This document shows positions 16,076 through 24,686 of a DNA stretch of 64,000 nt, in pieces. Where the stretch lies: contig CALUFO010000008.1 of NCBI GenBank assembly GCA_944320015.1, forward strand, positions 1-64,000. The letters are read 5' to 3'. Position numbers and translations under genes: made by a program. The notes under the pieces were generated by a model. That model was not told where the DNA came from. It saw only the letters and a program-made list of their open reading frames with translations, and made no database searches. Within the stretch, counting starts at the first letter, position 1. Each line of letters begins with the position of its first letter. This stretch comes from an uncultured Barnesiella sp. (GTDB lineage: Bacteria > Bacteroidota > Bacteroidia > Bacteroidales > Barnesiellaceae).

Positions 16076-17483
16076 GAGTAAAAAATTTATTAATGATATT
16101 TTTATATATGCCATAGGAAATTTGGGGTCAAAACTCATTACATTCCTGTTGGTGCCTCTATATACCTATTTTATTTCTCCCGAAGACTTTGGATACTACG
16201 ATATAGCCTTGAATATTTCTTTTTTAGGAATAGGACTACTCTCTTTCCAATTAAAAGACGGGGTATTCCGTTTCTTGTTGGATAATGAAGAGGAAAAAAT
16301 CAGGAAATATATTATCACATTTACTTTCCGGTTCCTTTTACGATCGACAGCGATAGCTTCTTTGCTCGGCATTATTTGTTCGTTTTTCTTTGATATACTC
16401 TATTTACCATGGATTATCGCCTTGACGATTGCCTTCATGTTTTATGAGATATATATACAAGTAATCCGAGGGTTGGGGAAAAATGTCTATTTCGTTTACG
16501 CCGGAATCTTGACTTCGTTTTTGACAATCTTGTTTAGCCTTTTATTTATTGTCGGGTTGGATTGTGGGGTATTAGGTATTTTTTATGCCAATATTTTGTC
16601 TCGATTCTCCTCGATGTTGATTGTTGAATGTAAATTGGGTATATTGAGGAAATATTTTCGCTATAATTTTTCTGATCCACAAATCAATAAGGAGATTATA
16701 AAATACTCGCTTCCTCTTTTACCCAATGCGCTATGTTGGTGGATTCTGGGTAGTTCGAACCGCCTTTTTATCGATCACTATTTAGGCCTTGAATCGAATG
16801 GTATCTATGCGGTTGCCATGAAGTTCGCCTCTATTCTTGAAACATTTTCACTAATTATTTATCAAGCGTGGCAGGAAACGGCTATAAAACAATACGGGTC
16901 GCAAGATAAGAATCGGTTCTTCTCTTCTGTGTTATATGCGCAGATGTATATCTTTTCGGCTTTTGTTATATTATCTGTTTTCTTGATCAAGTGGAACTAT
17001 GGTTGGCTGGTCGATGACAATTTTCAGGAGAGCGGACAGTACCTGTTTCCGTTAGGGATATCGGTTATATTTTTCTCTTTGACTTCGTTTTTCGACATGG
17101 GGTATCAATGTTCCAAGGAGACAGTACGGAATTTGCCGGGAGTGTTATTGGCGACAGGATTGAATCTTTTATTGAATTTCTTGTTGATACAGCGATGGGG
17201 AATTTGGGGTGTTGTGATCGCATCGATTATGACCTATCTGTTTTTATTCCTTTTCCGTATGGTCGATTCCCGACGGTTTTTCCGGGTTAAAGTACCCTAT
17301 GCGGGAGCGATTCCTTTGCTCTGTTGCATTATCGCCGGGTTTATTTTTTATGGAATATCGAGTCTGTATTTGCAATGTATCTGTGTCTTTGTATTGATAG
17401 CGGCTATGGTGGTGGGTATGCCTCGATATATAAAGGAGCAATTAAGACAGATATTATGGGCTAAATTACAGAAGAAGCCGTAA
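16068..17483 (+). CDS. Polysaccharide repeat-unit flippase (Wzx-like)
   Basis: A MOP-superfamily transporter of 471 residues with about 12-14 membrane segments. The conserved N-terminus NLGSKLITFLLVPLYTYFISPEDFGYYD is the classic polysaccharide-synthesis transporter signature. FLPLLPNALCWWILGSSNRLFIDHYLG-type sequence near residue 215-245 is the second conserved block. It moves undecaprenyl-linked repeat units across the inner membrane. With the polymerase, autokinase and OPX genes it defines a Wzx/Wzy-dependent pathway. Confidence 0.93.
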   Translation: MNRSKKFINDIFIYAIGNLGSKLITFLLVPLYTYFISPEDFGYYDIALNISFLGIGLLSFQLKDGVFRFLLDNEEEKIRKYIITFTFRFLLRSTAIASLLGIICSFFFDILYLPWIIALTIAFMFYEIYIQVIRGLGKNVYFVYAGILTSFLTILFSLLFIVGLDCGVLGIFYANILSRFSSMLIVECKLGILRKYFRYNFSDPQINKEIIKYSLPLLPNALCWWILGSSNRLFIDHYLGLESNGIYAVAMKFASILETFSLIIYQAWQETAIKQYGSQDKNRFFSSVLYAQMYIFSAFVILSVFLIKWNYGWLVDDNFQESGQYLFPLGISVIFFSLTSFFDMGYQCSKETVRNLPGVLLATGLNLLLNFLLIQRWGIWGVVIASIMTYLFLFLFRMVDSRRFFRVKVPYAGAIPLLCCIIAGFIFYGISSLYLQCICVFVLIAAMVVGMPRYIKEQLRQILWAKLQKKP

Positions 17484-17539
17484 TTTCTTCTCTCCCCGTG
17501 TCGTTGGTGTAAATCGATAGAGGCTAATGTGATAGGATT

Positions 17540-18568
17540 ATGAATGTGAAGATATATACACGAAAGAACGATACTAACGATGCCGTGAATTATTATTTGC
17601 AAATCATAAAGCAGGCATTGGAAGAAAAATACAAGACGAGTGTGGAGCAAGTCTTTACGGTAAAAGATGTGCATCGCCGGGATCTTGTAGTCGTGATTTC
17701 TCCTGCTGCCTATTTTTATATGTTGTTGAAAAATCCTTTTCAGCAGGTCGTTTTTTGGTTTCAAGGTATATTTGCCGAAGAAGTCGATTACCTTTTTACC
17801 GGGAGAAAAAATAGGTTGAAAGTGAGGCTTTTTACTTATTTGGAACGACATATATTGAAGCATGCTCGATTGATTCTTTTTGTATCGGAAGCAATGCGCC
17901 GGTATTATCATGAAAAGTTTGGGTATCAAAAAGAAAACTATCTCATTATTCCCTGCTTCAATAAGCAAAAGAGGTTATCGCTTGCGCAAGTTGTCTCGAA
18001 TATGTCTTCTAAATATGAAATCCCATCTTTTGTATATGCCGGTTCTATTAGCCGGTGGCAATGTATAGAAGAGACTGTTTATTTGTTTTCATTGATTAAA
18101 CGGCATTTTCCTCAAGCTACATTGACATTATTGACTTCTGAAAGACAGGAGGCAGAGGCTATTTTGATGAAATATGATGTTTCGGCCGAGATTAAATATG
18201 TGCCATTGACCGAACTCGATAAAGAATTGCTGAAATATAAATATGGCTTTATTCTCAGGAGGGACATACCATTGAATAGGGTGTCAACTCCTACAAAACT
18301 GAGTTCTTATTTGGCTAATGGGGTAATCCCTATCTATTCTACTGTAATAGAGTCGTTCAAAGAACCTCTGAAAGATAAGGAATATGCCATAGCTGCCGAT
18401 ATAAATAATTTGGACGAACTGTATGAACAAATAGTGTCGTTTGAAAAGAAACGTGTAAATGTCGAATCCTTGGACCGGGAATATGAGGCTGTGTTTGATG
18501 ATTTTTATAATGAAACTCGGTATAAAGATAACCTCATAAAAGCATTGGATTTTATTGATTGCAAGTAA
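17540..18568 (+). CDS. Glycosyltransferase, GT4-like (GT-B fold)
   Basis: 342 residues without membrane segments. The N-terminal half has Rossmann-like alternation (DLVVVISPAAYFYML, VVFWFQGIFAEEVDYLFTG, ARLILFVSEAMRRYY). The C-terminal half opens with SFVYAGSISRWQC, the usual start of the donor-binding domain. STPTKLSSYLANGVIPI replaces the common E-x(7)-E region, so the motif is degenerate. It is likely cytoplasmic, adding a sugar to the lipid-linked repeat unit. The donor and acceptor are not predictable. The gene has the lower GC content seen in the neighbouring polymerase and flippase genes, as is usual for strain-variable polysaccharide genes. Confidence 0.8.
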   Translation: MNVKIYTRKNDTNDAVNYYLQIIKQALEEKYKTSVEQVFTVKDVHRRDLVVVISPAAYFYMLLKNPFQQVVFWFQGIFAEEVDYLFTGRKNRLKVRLFTYLERHILKHARLILFVSEAMRRYYHEKFGYQKENYLIIPCFNKQKRLSLAQVVSNMSSKYEIPSFVYAGSISRWQCIEETVYLFSLIKRHFPQATLTLLTSERQEAEAILMKYDVSAEIKYVPLTELDKELLKYKYGFILRRDIPLNRVSTPTKLSSYLANGVIPIYSTVIESFKEPLKDKEYAIAADINNLDELYEQIVSFEKKRVNVESLDREYEAVFDDFYNETRYKDNLIKALDFIDCK

Positions 18569-18625
18569 ATTGCAATCAATAAATCTTTTTGGTAGACACA
18601 TAAATATCGGGATATTGGATTGTAG

Positions 18626-19594
18626 ATGGGAAAAACACGAAATATCACATTCGATATTGCCAAAGGTATAGGCATTATACTGGTGGTTATCGGGCATTAT
18701 ATCCCCGAGGGCGCACCCTCGTGGTATGTCGGATTTACCCATTTCATATACCAGTTTCACATGCCATTGTTCTTTGTCATTGCCGGCTTTTTCTTTGAAC
18801 GTTCAAGCAGCGATAAGGGATATTGGTCGTTGGTGAGGTCGAAGTTCAAGAGATTGATGGTGCCCTATTTTATCTTGTCGTGGGCTGTCATAGGGATAAA
18901 AATTTTTTCTGCCGGTTTTTTGCCAGTCGATCGCCCGGTTGCTGTCGAGGCTTTATATCGAGTATTTTATTTACCCGAGGCCGGTTATTATTTGTGGTTT
19001 GTCTATGTCTTGTTTGTTATATTCTGTATAGTTCCGCTTTTTAAGGCGGGTCATCGTCTTGTTGTTTTGACGCTTCTGGCAATGGGGCTTGTTTTTTGGC
19101 AATCGGCTCCGGAAGTCTGTTGCGTGGAACAACTTTGCCGACATCTCATATTTTTTGTGTTCGGCATGTGGGTTTCTCGAATAAAATTCTTGGAGAAAGC
19201 CATGTGTGGATACGCACCTCTCTGGGCAGGCGTCACAGTCTTGCTCTTTTTCCTGTCTCCTGTCGGTTCCCCGCTGTCGGTTCTGCTATGGGTTATTGGT
19301 GGGATTACAGGCTCGTTCATGGTTGTCGCGTTTTCGCAGGCGATAAGCCGCATAAATACCTCGGTAGCAAATGTTTTGGCCTATATAGGCAATATGTCGA
19401 TGACTATTTATCTCTTCCATACTTTGTTTATGGGAGGGGGTAAGGCAATTTTAACATATATAATTTCGGGCGGAGGTATAATAGAATTTATAGTTTCGGC
19501 GTTATTTATAATAGGGACGGGAATTGTATGCCCCGTTTGGCTATACAAGTGGGTATGGGCAAAGGGTAAATTTACGTCTCGAATATTTAAATAA
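18626..19594 (+). CDS. Membrane acyltransferase, family 3
   Basis: 322 residues with about ten membrane segments. The start (NITFDIAKGIGIILVVIGHY) carries the essential His of acyltransferase family 3 (OafA/NodX type). FIYQFHMPLFFVIAGFFFERS follows, with the second conserved His and the FFxxxG pattern. These enzymes O-acetylate, or sometimes succinylate, surface glycans from the cytoplasmic acyl-CoA pool. In this locus it most likely decorates the exopolysaccharide repeat unit. It starts 57 nt after the previous gene and precedes the next by 14 nt. Confidence 0.92.
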   Translation: MGKTRNITFDIAKGIGIILVVIGHYIPEGAPSWYVGFTHFIYQFHMPLFFVIAGFFFERSSSDKGYWSLVRSKFKRLMVPYFILSWAVIGIKIFSAGFLPVDRPVAVEALYRVFYLPEAGYYLWFVYVLFVIFCIVPLFKAGHRLVVLTLLAMGLVFWQSAPEVCCVEQLCRHLIFFVFGMWVSRIKFLEKAMCGYAPLWAGVTVLLFFLSPVGSPLSVLLWVIGGITGSFMVVAFSQAISRINTSVANVLAYIGNMSMTIYLFHTLFMGGGKAILTYIISGGGIIEFIVSALFIIGTGIVCPVWLYKWVWAKGKFTSRIFK

Positions 19595-19608
19595 CCTGAA
19601 CGTAACCC

Positions 19609-20829
19609 ATGAAGCGAGCGCCGCGAGTCCTGTTGGTGAACAAGTTTTATTATCCAAGGGGAGGGGATTGTATCTGTATGATCAATCTCGAGGCTTTGTT
19701 GCGCCGTCTCGGTTACGAAGTGGCGGTTTATGCTATGTCCTATCCTCAGAATTTGCCGTCGCCGACAGCGCGATATTTCGCTTCCGAGATTTCTTTTTCG
19801 GGTGGGGCGAAAGACAAACTCAGGGCTGCATGCCGCCTGTTTGGGTGGGGGGACATAAAAAACTCGTTCCGAAAAATTTTGAATGACTTCCGTCCCGATA
19901 TAGTCCATTTTCACAATATTCATTCCTATCTTTCACCCGTGGTCGTGAAACTGGCCAAAGAGCATGGTTGCCGCACGGTGTGGACCTTGCACGATTACAA
20001 GTTGCTATGCCCTTCGTATAGTTGCCTATGCAAGGGGGTGATATGCGAGGCCTGCTTTACCGACCGCACGCAGGTGCTGCGTCGGAAGTGTATGAAAGGA
20101 AGCCTGTCGGCCAGTGTGTTGGCCTATGGCGAATCCTTGTGGTGGCGCCGGGAAAAGTTGCAGCGATGGGTCGATGCCTTTGTTTGCCCCAGCTCTTTTA
20201 TGGCGCAAAAGATGAGGGCTTGCGGCTATGATTATACCAAGTTGGCTGTGATTTGTAATTTTATCGAGCAAAGCAAATTGGATTTTCTACAAACCGTCGA
20301 AAACAACACGGAAGAACGGAGTGCGCCGTACTATTGCTATGTGGGGCGGCTCTCCAATGAAAAGGGGGTGGATATGTTGCTCGAAGTCGCGGCGACATTG
20401 CCGTATCCGCTCTATGTGGCCGGGACAGGGCCGCTTGCCGCGGCGTTGCAAGAGGAATATGGCCGGTTGGAGAATATCTTTTTCCTTGGGCATCTTTCTT
20501 CCGAGGGGGTTGTCGGGCTGGTTAAGCAAGCCCGCGCGATGGTCATACCCTCGGTTTGGTACGAGAATAATCCATTGAGCGTGATCGAATCGCTGTGCAT
20601 GGGGACACCCGTTATCGGTGCCGAGGTTGGCGGTATCCCCGAGTTGATACGCGAGGGCGATGGCAGGCTCTTCCGCATGGGAGATAAAGAAGAACTGGCC
20701 GCGGCCATTACCGAGATGATGGAATCGACGAGGTGTGAGCGTGATGCCATAGCGCGGCGGGCGCAAGCTCGTTTCTCGGAAGACCGTTATTGGACCGAAT
20801 TAAAACGAGTGTATGGAATAGAAGATTAA
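19609..20829 (+). CDS. Glycosyltransferase family 4
   Basis: A GT-B transferase of 406 residues. The N-terminal domain begins VLLVNKFYYPRGGDCICM, with the loop that holds the acceptor, and includes FRPDIVHFHNIHSYLSP. The donor domain begins YCYVGRLSNEKGVDMLLE, and contains the retaining E-x(7)-E motif ENNPLSVIESLCMGTPVIG with GGIPELI after it. It probably uses a nucleotide sugar to extend the lipid-linked repeat unit. The Cys-rich segment around residues 128-155 (CPSYSCLCKGVICEACF) is notable and may bind metal; I recall a similar Cys pattern in some family members. Confidence 0.9.
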   Translation: MKRAPRVLLVNKFYYPRGGDCICMINLEALLRRLGYEVAVYAMSYPQNLPSPTARYFASEISFSGGAKDKLRAACRLFGWGDIKNSFRKILNDFRPDIVHFHNIHSYLSPVVVKLAKEHGCRTVWTLHDYKLLCPSYSCLCKGVICEACFTDRTQVLRRKCMKGSLSASVLAYGESLWWRREKLQRWVDAFVCPSSFMAQKMRACGYDYTKLAVICNFIEQSKLDFLQTVENNTEERSAPYYCYVGRLSNEKGVDMLLEVAATLPYPLYVAGTGPLAAALQEEYGRLENIFFLGHLSSEGVVGLVKQARAMVIPSVWYENNPLSVIESLCMGTPVIGAEVGGIPELIREGDGRLFRMGDKEELAAAITEMMESTRCERDAIARRAQARFSEDRYWTELKRVYGIED

Positions 20830-20837
20830 AAGTAAAA

Positions 20838-20868
20838 TTTGATAGCCCGGGGAAAAGAGTTATCTTTG
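20838..20868 (+). promoter_or_regulatory. Consensus promoter inside the polysaccharide locus
   Basis: TTTG at 20838-20841, a 19-nt spacer, and TATCTTTG at 20861-20868 match the Bacteroidota consensus. The expected start of transcription is about 20875, only a few bases before the ATG of the radical-SAM gene. The mRNA would be almost leaderless. The last two genes of the locus may thus be expressed separately. Confidence 0.75.
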
Positions 20869-20878
20869 TACGATATTT

Positions 20879-21949
20879 ATGGATATGAAGATTTGTGCAC
20901 CTACCGATATAAGCATTATTACTACTTATCGCTGCCCCATGCAGTGTAAGATGTGTAATATCTGGAAGAATCCGACAGATCCCCGGCAGGAAATCCGTCC
21001 CGAGGAGTTGGAGATACTGCCTCGTGTGAAATTTATCAACATAACCGGGGGTGAGCCTTTTATACGGGAAGATTTGGATAAGATCGTCGAGGTGGCTTTT
21101 CGGAAAGCGCCCCGGGTCGTTATCTCTACCTCGGGCTGGTTTGAAGACCGGGTGGTGGAGTTGGCGAAGAAATTCCCCCAAATAGGAATACGCGTCAGCA
21201 TCGAAGGACTGTCCCAAAAGAATGATGAATTGCGGGGACGTCCCGGAGGTTTTGATAAAGGATTGCGCACACTCTTGATATTGAAAGAGATGGGTGTGAA
21301 AGATATTGGATTCGGGATAACCGTGTCGAACAACAACTCCGAAGATATGCTTTCGCTCTACCGTCTGTCCAAAGCGTTGGACATGGAGTTTGCCACAGCT
21401 GCGTTCCACAACTCTTATTATTTTCACAAAGAAGACAATGTAATTACCAATAGGGAGACCGTTTGTTCCAACTTTGCCAAGTTAATCGACATGCAGATGC
21501 GGGAGAAGCATCCTAAATCGTGGGCCAGAGCCTTCTTCAATATGGGGTTGATCAACTATATCGAGGGCAATCGACGCATGCTGCCCTGTGAAGCCGGCTT
21601 GATGAATTGCTTTATAGACCCTTATGGCGAGGTATATCCCTGCAACGGATTGGAAGAGAAATATTGGAAAGAGAGCATGGGGAATATTCGTCAGGCTCAA
21701 TCATTCTCCGATATTTGGAACAGCGAGCAGGCACAACGAGTGCGAGCTCTTGTGCGCAAATGTCCCAAAAATTGCTGGATGGTAGGCACCGTTTCGCCGG
21801 TCATGAAAAAGATGTCGTATATACGCTATCCCATGACGTGGGTGATGAAGAATAAAGTACGGTCGCTCTTGGGGAAACCGGTTTGCATCGATAAAAAATG
21901 GTATGATGTAGGGCAGGACCCTATGCAAGGAAACCTCAATCGCACTTGA
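20879..21949 (+). CDS. Radical SAM/SPASM-domain protein in the polysaccharide locus
   Basis: 356 residues. The radical SAM motif is C19-x3-C23-x2-C26 (RCPMQCKMC), with NITGGEP as the SAM-binding GGE segment. The C-terminal SPASM-type region holds LPCEAGLMNCFIDPYGEVYPCNG and RKCPKNCW, enough cysteines for at least one further iron-sulfur cluster. SPASM enzymes modify peptides, proteins or sugars by radical chemistry. Its place between two glycosyltransferase genes suggests a sugar or lipid-linked intermediate as substrate, but that is inference. It has its own promoter. The ATG at 20885 is an alternative start. Confidence 0.88.
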   Translation: MDMKICAPTDISIITTYRCPMQCKMCNIWKNPTDPRQEIRPEELEILPRVKFINITGGEPFIREDLDKIVEVAFRKAPRVVISTSGWFEDRVVELAKKFPQIGIRVSIEGLSQKNDELRGRPGGFDKGLRTLLILKEMGVKDIGFGITVSNNNSEDMLSLYRLSKALDMEFATAAFHNSYYFHKEDNVITNRETVCSNFAKLIDMQMREKHPKSWARAFFNMGLINYIEGNRRMLPCEAGLMNCFIDPYGEVYPCNGLEEKYWKESMGNIRQAQSFSDIWNSEQAQRVRALVRKCPKNCWMVGTVSPVMKKMSYIRYPMTWVMKNKVRSLLGKPVCIDKKWYDVGQDPMQGNLNRT

Positions 21950-21971
21950 TTGGGAGGAAGGAGGCGTTGCG

Positions 21972-23066
21972 ATGAAGATAGTCGTGGTAGGTACTCGTGG
22001 AATCCCCGATATACAGGGCGGGGTGGAGACCCATTGCGAAGAACTTTATCCACGGTTGGCCGCCCGGGGGCACGATGTCACGGTGGTGCGTCGCTCGTGC
22101 TATGTGACTCCTTCGAATAAAATCACGACCTATAAAGGTGTTCATCTCAAAGATATTTATGCTCCCCGCAAGAAGAGTGTCGAAGCCATTGTACATACTT
22201 TCTTGGGTATCTTATATGCCCGCCGGGTGGGCGCCGATGTGTTGCATATCCATGCGATAGGGCCGGCTCTTCTAACTCCCTTTGCCCGGCTATTGGGGTT
22301 GCGGGTAGTGATGACTCATCACGGCCCCGACTATGACCGACAGAAGTGGAACAAGGTGGCCAAAATGGTATTGCGATGGGGTGAACGCATGGGGGCGGTT
22401 TTTGCCAACGAGGTGATTGTGATTTCTACTGTGATAGACAATATCCTGCGGGAAAAGTATCGCCGCATGAACGCCCGGTTGATATACAACGGGGTGAACC
22501 GTCCCACACCGGCTACTACCACCGATTACATTCATTCGTTGGGGGTAGAACCTCGCAAGTATGTTTTGGCCGTCGGCCGGTTTGTCGAAGAGAAAGGGTT
22601 CGATTGGCTCATAAAGGCGTTTGCCGATATACCTCACGGCGACTATAAGTTGGTAATAGCCGGTGATGCCGACCATGAGGACCATTATTCGCTTGCCTTG
22701 AAACAACTGGCGGCGCAAAATGGAGTCGTGCTCACCGGTTTCATACGGGGGGCGAAGTTGAACGAACTCTTTTCCCATGCCGCTCTTTTCGTGTTGCCCT
22801 CTTTTCACGAGGGATTACCCATTGTATTGCTCGAAGCGTTGAGCTATCGGCTGCCGGTATTGGTGAGCGATATACCGGCCAACCGATTGGCCTGTTTGTC
22901 GCCCGACGACTTTTTTGTGACTGGCGACATCGACTCGTTGAAAAACAATTTGTCTCGCAAATTGAGCCAGAACGAAATGCCTGTTTCGTATGACCTGTCG
23001 CCATATAATTGGGATTATATCGCCTCGCAGGTCGATGCGGTATATCGGGCTGTTAGGAATCTTTAA
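21972..23066 (+). CDS. Glycosyltransferase family 4 (DUF1972-like N-terminus)
   Basis: 364 residues. The opening VVVGTRGIPDIQGGVETHCEEL matches the subgroup of GT4 enzymes with a GTRGIP...GG.E motif. VMTHHGPDYDRQKW is the acceptor-side loop. The donor domain starts YVLAVGRFVEEKGFDWLI and carries the retaining-type motif FHEGLPIVLLEALSYRLPVLV. It is probably a cytoplasmic retaining transferase acting late in repeat-unit assembly. It lies 22 nt after the radical-SAM gene and ends the locus. Confidence 0.92.
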   Translation: MKIVVVGTRGIPDIQGGVETHCEELYPRLAARGHDVTVVRRSCYVTPSNKITTYKGVHLKDIYAPRKKSVEAIVHTFLGILYARRVGADVLHIHAIGPALLTPFARLLGLRVVMTHHGPDYDRQKWNKVAKMVLRWGERMGAVFANEVIVISTVIDNILREKYRRMNARLIYNGVNRPTPATTTDYIHSLGVEPRKYVLAVGRFVEEKGFDWLIKAFADIPHGDYKLVIAGDADHEDHYSLALKQLAAQNGVVLTGFIRGAKLNELFSHAALFVLPSFHEGLPIVLLEALSYRLPVLVSDIPANRLACLSPDDFFVTGDIDSLKNNLSRKLSQNEMPVSYDLSPYNWDYIASQVDAVYRAVRNL

Positions 23067-23181
23067 CGGGTGCAAAATCCCTTCTCGGTAAAAAAACACA
23101 CTTATTCTCGAACTATCTTTTATCGGTTTTGTTTTTGGGTATATAACAATTGTGTTATTAAACAAACAAAACAGAACTGAT

Positions 23182-23817
23182 ATGAAAAAACTAATCCCGA
23201 TTCTTTTTGTCGTAGCGGTATTGACCGCTTGCCAGAAAGAGCCCAGCCTCTCCAAGCTGGATGATGATTATGTGGTATTTACCGATTATGATAAGTCGGC
23301 CGACTTCGGCGAATATATTACCTATTATTTGCCGGATAGTGTCTTACTTATCACAAACGAAGAAAAAGCCACTTACTGGACGAATGATGAGGCTGATTAT
23401 ATCCTCGAGACTTTTGCCGACAATATGGCCGACCGGGGATTTGTTTTGGTCGATACGAAGGAAGAAGCCGATTTGGGATTGCAAGTGAGCTACATCGAAG
23501 ATGTACGTTATTTTGTCGATTATCCCAATAGCTGTTGGTGGTGGGGCTATCCCGGATATTGGGGACCCGGATACTGGGGACCCTATTGGAGCAGTTGGTA
23601 CTATCCCTATCCTGTCGTATATAGTTATAGCGTGAACTCATTCTTGGCCGAATTGGTCGATTTGACCGATAAAACGGGAACCAACAAACGGTTGAATGTG
23701 CTTTGGGATTCCTATATGGCCGGCTTGAAGAGTAGTTCGGCACGAATGAACAGGGATTTGGTGATACAGGCCATAGACCAGTCGTTTGTCCAGTCTCCTT
23801 ACTTGACCAATCAATAA
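23182..23817 (+). CDS. DUF4136 lipoprotein
   Basis: 211 residues. Lipobox LTAC with Cys17 gives an outer-membrane or periplasmic lipoprotein. The DUF4136 core includes YVVFTDYDKSADFGEYITYYL, the region with DEADYILETFADNMADRGF, and a C-terminal helix around DLVIQAIDQSF. An unusual insert of aromatic and glycine residues (WWWGYPGYWGPGYWGPYW, about 123-140) sits in the middle. Family members are common in Bacteroidota but have no firmly known function. I chose the ATG at 23182, since the signal peptide begins there. The next gene lies 45 nt downstream. Confidence 0.88.
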   Translation: MKKLIPILFVVAVLTACQKEPSLSKLDDDYVVFTDYDKSADFGEYITYYLPDSVLLITNEEKATYWTNDEADYILETFADNMADRGFVLVDTKEEADLGLQVSYIEDVRYFVDYPNSCWWWGYPGYWGPGYWGPYWSSWYYPYPVVYSYSVNSFLAELVDLTDKTGTNKRLNVLWDSYMAGLKSSSARMNRDLVIQAIDQSFVQSPYLTNQ

Positions 23818-23862
23818 ACATAGGCTCCACATCTTGAATATTTATTAAAAAAAAAACGAATT

Positions 23863-24492
23863 ATGAAAACTATTAAACACATATCGTTATGGGTGGTAGC
23901 CGCTGTTTTTATGGTGGTTGTGCCGACCCGGGGAAACGCACAAAACGTTTCAACCTCTTACTTCAATGTCGATTGGCAGTTCAACGCCCCCATAGGGAAT
24001 AGCTTTGCCGACAAGCCCAGCGGTTGGGGCATGAACTTCGAAGGCGGTTATTATGTGATGCCTAAGATGGCCATTGGCGCATTCATCTCCTATCATACGA
24101 ACAACAAATATATCGATCGTCAAACCTTGACATTGAGCGGCAGCTCGGCTCTTACGACCGACCAACAGCACTCGCTGTTCCAGTTGCCTTTCGGTGTTTT
24201 GGCAAAATATCGTTATACGACAGGCGGGATTTTCGAACCCTATACCACTTTGAAATTGGGCGCCAATTATAGCCGCATGTCCTCTTACTTGCAGGCATGG
24301 GAACTTTATGACGACTCATGGGGCTTTACCATTTCTCCCGAAATAGGGGTGAGCATATTTCCCAGTCCCAACTTGCGTTACGGCTTTCATTTGGCCATGT
24401 ATTACAACTATACGACCAATAAAAGCAAGGTGCTTACCTACGACATCGATGGACGCAACAACTTGGGATTCCGTGTAGGTGTGTCCTTCTGA
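23863..24492 (+). CDS. Outer-membrane beta-barrel protein (porin-like)
   Basis: 209 residues with a signal peptide cut before Gln (RGNAQ). Alternating strands with aromatic girdles (MNFEGGYYVMPKMAIGAFISYH, FEPYTTLKLGANYSRM, YGFHLAMYYNYT) and a C-terminal strand ending in Phe (LGFRVGVSF) point to a small eight-stranded barrel of the OmpW/OmpA-like type. It has no periplasmic domain. It follows the DUF4136 lipoprotein and is probably co-transcribed, ending at the terminator at 24520-24558. Confidence 0.88.
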   Translation: MKTIKHISLWVVAAVFMVVVPTRGNAQNVSTSYFNVDWQFNAPIGNSFADKPSGWGMNFEGGYYVMPKMAIGAFISYHTNNKYIDRQTLTLSGSSALTTDQQHSLFQLPFGVLAKYRYTTGGIFEPYTTLKLGANYSRMSSYLQAWELYDDSWGFTISPEIGVSIFPSPNLRYGFHLAMYYNYTTNKSKVLTYDIDGRNNLGFRVGVSF

Positions 24493-24519
24493 GAGAATTT
24501 AGTATTGTTTTTTTCGGAG

Positions 24520-24558
24520 AGAGTAAGGTGCGTCGATTGCACTTTACTCTTTTTTTTT
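24520..24558 (+). terminator. Rho-independent terminator
   Basis: AGAGTAAGGTGC (24520-24531) and GCACTTTACTCT (24539-24550) form a 12-bp stem with one wobble, followed by a T run. Confidence 0.92.
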
Positions 24559-24686
24559 GGTTAAATCGATGTGGAGTGTTGTAGCATAGTGTATTAAATG
24601 CTATTTTTGCAGGCGTACAAATTGTAATGTTGCAATCCGGCTGGTTATGAGGCCAAGCCGGGCTTTATTATTTACATATCTACAAC

